DNA from: Rubrivirga sp046845755
Lineage (GTDB): Bacteria > Bacteroidota > Rhodothermia > Rhodothermales > Rubricoccaceae
NCBI RefSeq assembly: GCF_046845755.1
Contig: NZ_CP177357.1
Location: forward strand, 1,736,001-1,800,000
DNA length: 64,000 nucleotides
Direction of reading: 5' to 3'
Position numbers and translations under genes: made by a program. Of the stretch, positions 61,536-64,000 are shown one piece after another (positions within the stretch are counted from its first letter, which is position 1; each line of letters begins with the position of its first letter). The notes below the pieces were generated by a model. It was not told the DNA's origin. It did not search any database and saw only the letters and a list, made by a program, of their open reading frames with translations.

Positions 61536-63884
61536 CTACGGGTCGAGCGGCATCCGCCCCGACCCGATCTCAGAGCCCAGGAGTTCGTCGGGGATCCCGA
61601 ACGCGTCGACAAGCTCGACGGCGATCGGACGGAGCCGGCCGAGCAGGGCGTTGACGCGCGTGCGGATGGCCTTCGAGACCGGCGCGTCGATGAGGTTCTG
61701 CTCCAGGAACCAGCCCCGGTTGCGCTCGATGTGCTCCAGCGCGTAGAGGGCACAGAGCAACTCCATCCGGGTCTTGAGCGCGGGGTCGTCGATCGTCGCG
61801 ATGGTGTCCTGGAAGGCCTCGAGCACGAGCCGCTCGGCGTTCGCGGTCGCGAGCGTCAGCAGGTGGTCCTGCACGTCGACGAAGGCGTCGAACGAGTCGC
61901 AGCCCTTGTCGATGCGGCGCTTGAGCCGGGCGGCGACCTGGACGAGCAGCTCGCGCTCGCGGCGCTCGAACAGGTCGCGGTGCCATGCCGGGTCGAGCAG
62001 GTGGTCGCGGTCCGTGTTGCGGCGGACGAGGGGGTTGACCTCGCCGAGCTTGACCGACGCCTTCTCGCGCACGAAGCGGAGCAGGCCCCAGGCGTTGAGG
62101 TCGGAAAACTCCTGGCGGTAGCCCGCCAGCAGGCCCTTGGCGACCTGGAGCTGCAGAACCGTGTTGTCGCCCTCGAACGTCGTGAAGATGTCGGAGTCGG
62201 CCTTGCGGTGGGCGATCCGCGCGGACCACCGGAAGCCCTCGCCGCCGGTCGCCTCGCGCGCCTCCTGTAGCGTCCGCGTGGCGTGCCACGAGGCCATGGC
62301 CTTGAGCGCCGCCGCGCGCCCCTCGATCTCGCGCGTGTCGCCGCCGGGCTTGAGCGCCGCGAAATCCTGGGACAGCTGGGTGAGGGCGAACGACAGGCCG
62401 TAGCTCGTCGCCACGAGCGGGAGCAGGCGGCGCTGGTGGCTGAGGTAGTCCAGGATGACGACCTCGTCGCCTCCGGCGGGGCCGAACTGGCGCCGCCGCG
62501 CGCCGTAGCGGACGGCGACCGTCAGGCCCGCCTTGGCGGCCGAGTTGGCGCCCGACCCGACGGCGATCCGCCCGCCGACGAGCGTGCCGAGCATCACGAA
62601 AAAGCGCTTGCCCGCGCTCGGGATCGGGCTCGTGTAGGTGCCGTCGGCGTCGACCTGGGCGTACTTGCTGAGCAGCGCGGTCCGGGGCACGCGGGCGCCG
62701 TCGAACCAGAGCTGGCCGTTGTCGACGCCGTTGAGTCCCATCTTGTGGCCGCTGTCACCGATGCGGACGCCCGGGGCGGGCTCTCCGTCCTCGGTCCGGA
62801 TGGGGACGACAAAGGCGTGGACCCCGTACTCCTCGCCGTCGATGCAGAGCTGGGCGAAGACGGTCGCGAGGCGGCCGTGCGCGGCGGCGTTCCCGATCCA
62901 CTCTTTGTGGTCGCGGTCCGTCGGCGTCTCGATGACCCACTCGTCCGTCTCGCGGTCGAACGTCGCCATCGTCTCGAGCTCGCGGACGTTCGAGCCGTGG
63001 CCGCGCTCGGACATGGCGAAGGCGCCGGGCAGCGCGAGCGTGCCGATGGGGGGGAGCAGCTCGCGGCGCTGCTCGTCGCTGCCGAGCGCGTTGACGCTGC
63101 CGCCCCACAGCCCGAACTGGACGCCAAACTTGACGACCAGGCTGAGGTCGTGCGTGGCGATGATCTCGAACGCCGCGATAAACGCCGCGATGTCGCCCTT
63201 GCCGCCGGCCCACTCGGGGTACGCGAGCGCGCCGATGCCCTGGTTCGCCAGCAGTTGCGTCCAGCGGAGCACGATCTCGCGGTACTCCTCCTTCGGGATG
63301 TCGGGCTCGGGGTAGGCGAAGGCCGGGTCGCTCAGCAGGCGGCGGACGCGGTTCTTGACGTCGGCGTGGGGCCCGTCGAGCAAGGCCCGGAGCGGCGCGA
63401 TGTCGAAGGCCGGCGGGCCGGCGCGGCGGTCGACCGACGGCGGGCGGACCTCGACCAAGTCGCGGACGACCTCCTCCCCCACCACGCCCAGCAGGTCCTC
63501 GATCTCGCGCAGCGCCAAGCGGGCCTCGGGCGGCAGGCCCGCCCCGTCGCCGCTGCCCGAGAGGACCGCGAGGTCGGCGCCGAGGTCGGCGAGCGACTTG
63601 TGGCCGAGGTCGGGGATGTGCTCGGCGGCCTGGCGGATGGTGCGGACCCAGCCGAAGTAGGTCGTCGCATCCGGCGGGTTGGCGGGGTCGAGCCACTCGG
63701 CGACCGTCGCGCGGTCGGCGTCGGTCATCCAGTCCTGCTCGGCGAGCCGCTCGCGCGCCGCGGCCACCTCGGCGGGCGTCAGCAGGCCGTCGGCCCAGGC
63801 GACGTACAACAGGGGCAGGACCGAGGCGATGCCCCGGGACAGCGTCGTGACGGGGTGGTCGGGGGCGGTAGGCGAGTCGGCCAT
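61536..63884 (-). CDS. Large acyl-CoA dehydrogenase/oxidase
   Basis: A 782-residue flavoenzyme for acyl-CoA alpha,beta-oxidation. A 130-residue N-terminal extension (DNA/protein-binding-like, TerB/EF-hand-style DGLLTPAEVAAARERLAEQ) precedes the dehydrogenase domain (about 190-620: FAMSERGHGSNVRELETMAT, IGNAAAHGRLATVFAQL, ARRRQFGPAGG, ATGGEGFRWS, FEGDNTVLQLQ). The GSNV and FEGDNTV motifs are typical of acyl-CoA oxidases. A C-terminal helical domain follows. ATG 63884 gives MADSPTAPDH. It may handle long or branched acyl-CoAs. Confidence 0.9.
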   Translation of the reverse strand: MADSPTAPDHPVTTLSRGIASVLPLLYVAWADGLLTPAEVAAARERLAEQDWMTDADRATVAEWLDPANPPDATTYFGWVRTIRQAAEHIPDLGHKSLADLGADLAVLSGSGDGAGLPPEARLALREIEDLLGVVGEEVVRDLVEVRPPSVDRRAGPPAFDIAPLRALLDGPHADVKNRVRRLLSDPAFAYPEPDIPKEEYREIVLRWTQLLANQGIGALAYPEWAGGKGDIAAFIAAFEIIATHDLSLVVKFGVQFGLWGGSVNALGSDEQRRELLPPIGTLALPGAFAMSERGHGSNVRELETMATFDRETDEWVIETPTDRDHKEWIGNAAAHGRLATVFAQLCIDGEEYGVHAFVVPIRTEDGEPAPGVRIGDSGHKMGLNGVDNGQLWFDGARVPRTALLSKYAQVDADGTYTSPIPSAGKRFFVMLGTLVGGRIAVGSGANSAAKAGLTVAVRYGARRRQFGPAGGDEVVILDYLSHQRRLLPLVATSYGLSFALTQLSQDFAALKPGGDTREIEGRAAALKAMASWHATRTLQEAREATGGEGFRWSARIAHRKADSDIFTTFEGDNTVLQLQVAKGLLAGYRQEFSDLNAWGLLRFVREKASVKLGEVNPLVRRNTDRDHLLDPAWHRDLFERRERELLVQVAARLKRRIDKGCDSFDAFVDVQDHLLTLATANAERLVLEAFQDTIATIDDPALKTRMELLCALYALEHIERNRGWFLEQNLIDAPVSKAIRTRVNALLGRLRPIAVELVDAFGIPDELLGSEIGSGRMPLDP

Positions 63885-64000
63885 CAGGCGGGGGCGGCGA
63901 GGGAAGGGATCAACCCGCAAGCGCCGCGCAGGGTGCCCGCACCCCAAACTTTCACTCATCGCTGAAAGCTGAGGCCGTTAGCCTCGCGGCTCGCTCGCAC
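63885..64000. other. Window end, no gene seen
   Basis: 116 bases upstream of the acyl-CoA dehydrogenase start run to the window edge. The sequence is compositionally ordinary, and no promoter element, RNA or coding frame could be supported. Confidence 0.5.

Overview
The window is chromosomal DNA of a very GC-rich, aerobic, heterotrophic bacterium. Three things point to the Rhodothermota/Bacteroidota side of the tree, most likely a Rubricoccaceae-type marine bacterium such as Rubrivirga or Rubricoccus. A secreted sulfatase ends in a type IX secretion (T9SS type A) sorting domain. parA-parB is followed by a DUF5683 gene. Almost no start codon has a Shine-Dalgarno sequence; instead many starts sit directly behind C/T-rich leaders. 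The genus is inferred from gene content and style, not from any marker comparison. No phage, insertion sequence, plasmid replicon or CRISPR array was seen.

Layout. 0-5.7 kb: end of an unknown secreted-type protein, aroB, elongator tRNA-Met, a GT4 glycosyltransferase with a voltage-gated-type K+ channel, and a phytol/dolichol kinase-like membrane protein. 5.9-9.6 kb: a tight trio of N-formylglutamate amidohydrolase-like enzyme, QEGLA/DUF1704 metallopeptidase and ATP-grasp ligase, the most interesting unit here. 10-14 kb: tyrosine breakdown (hppD, hmgA) with a translationally coupled CotH-type lipoprotein. 14-20.8 kb: NAD-binding protein, acyl-CoA synthetase, general stress protein, OsmC-thioesterase-rhodanese overlapping operon, 3-phosphoglycerate dehydrogenase-like gene. 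20.8-28 kb: DUF1015, initiator tRNA, T9SS sulfatase, stand-alone NFACT-R, Sua5/TsaC, RidA, PAP2. 28-32 kb: pgsA-pyrE-cinA-recA with a strong terminator, divergent from dnaK (own terminator) and creD.

36-50.4 kb is a redox and stress region with four regulators (two MarR, one AraC, one LysR). Each lies beside oxidoreductase-type genes: WrbA, DoxX, pirin, NDH-2, several SDRs and a quinone oxidoreductase. The second MarR gene and the DoxX gene carry near-identical 14-16 bp palindromes just before their starts, suggesting one operator. A chimeric pseudogene at about 45.4-45.8 kb joins remnants of a SnoaL-like gene and of a paralogue of the adenylate cyclase at 39 kb. 50.4-55 kb: cupin, enoyl-CoA hydratase, luciferase-like oxidoreductase, SDR, purU. 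55-64 kb: AI-2E-family transporter, an intergenic region with a promoter and strong hairpins (small RNA or leader candidate), parA-parB-DUF5683, zinc-ribbon protein, EEP-family phosphodiesterase and a large acyl-CoA dehydrogenase/oxidase.

Most genes are ordinary housekeeping or central metabolism. The parts that deserve a second look are the amidohydrolase/QEGLA/ATP-grasp trio, the parA upstream RNA/leader, the shared MarR operator, and the chimeric pseudogene.
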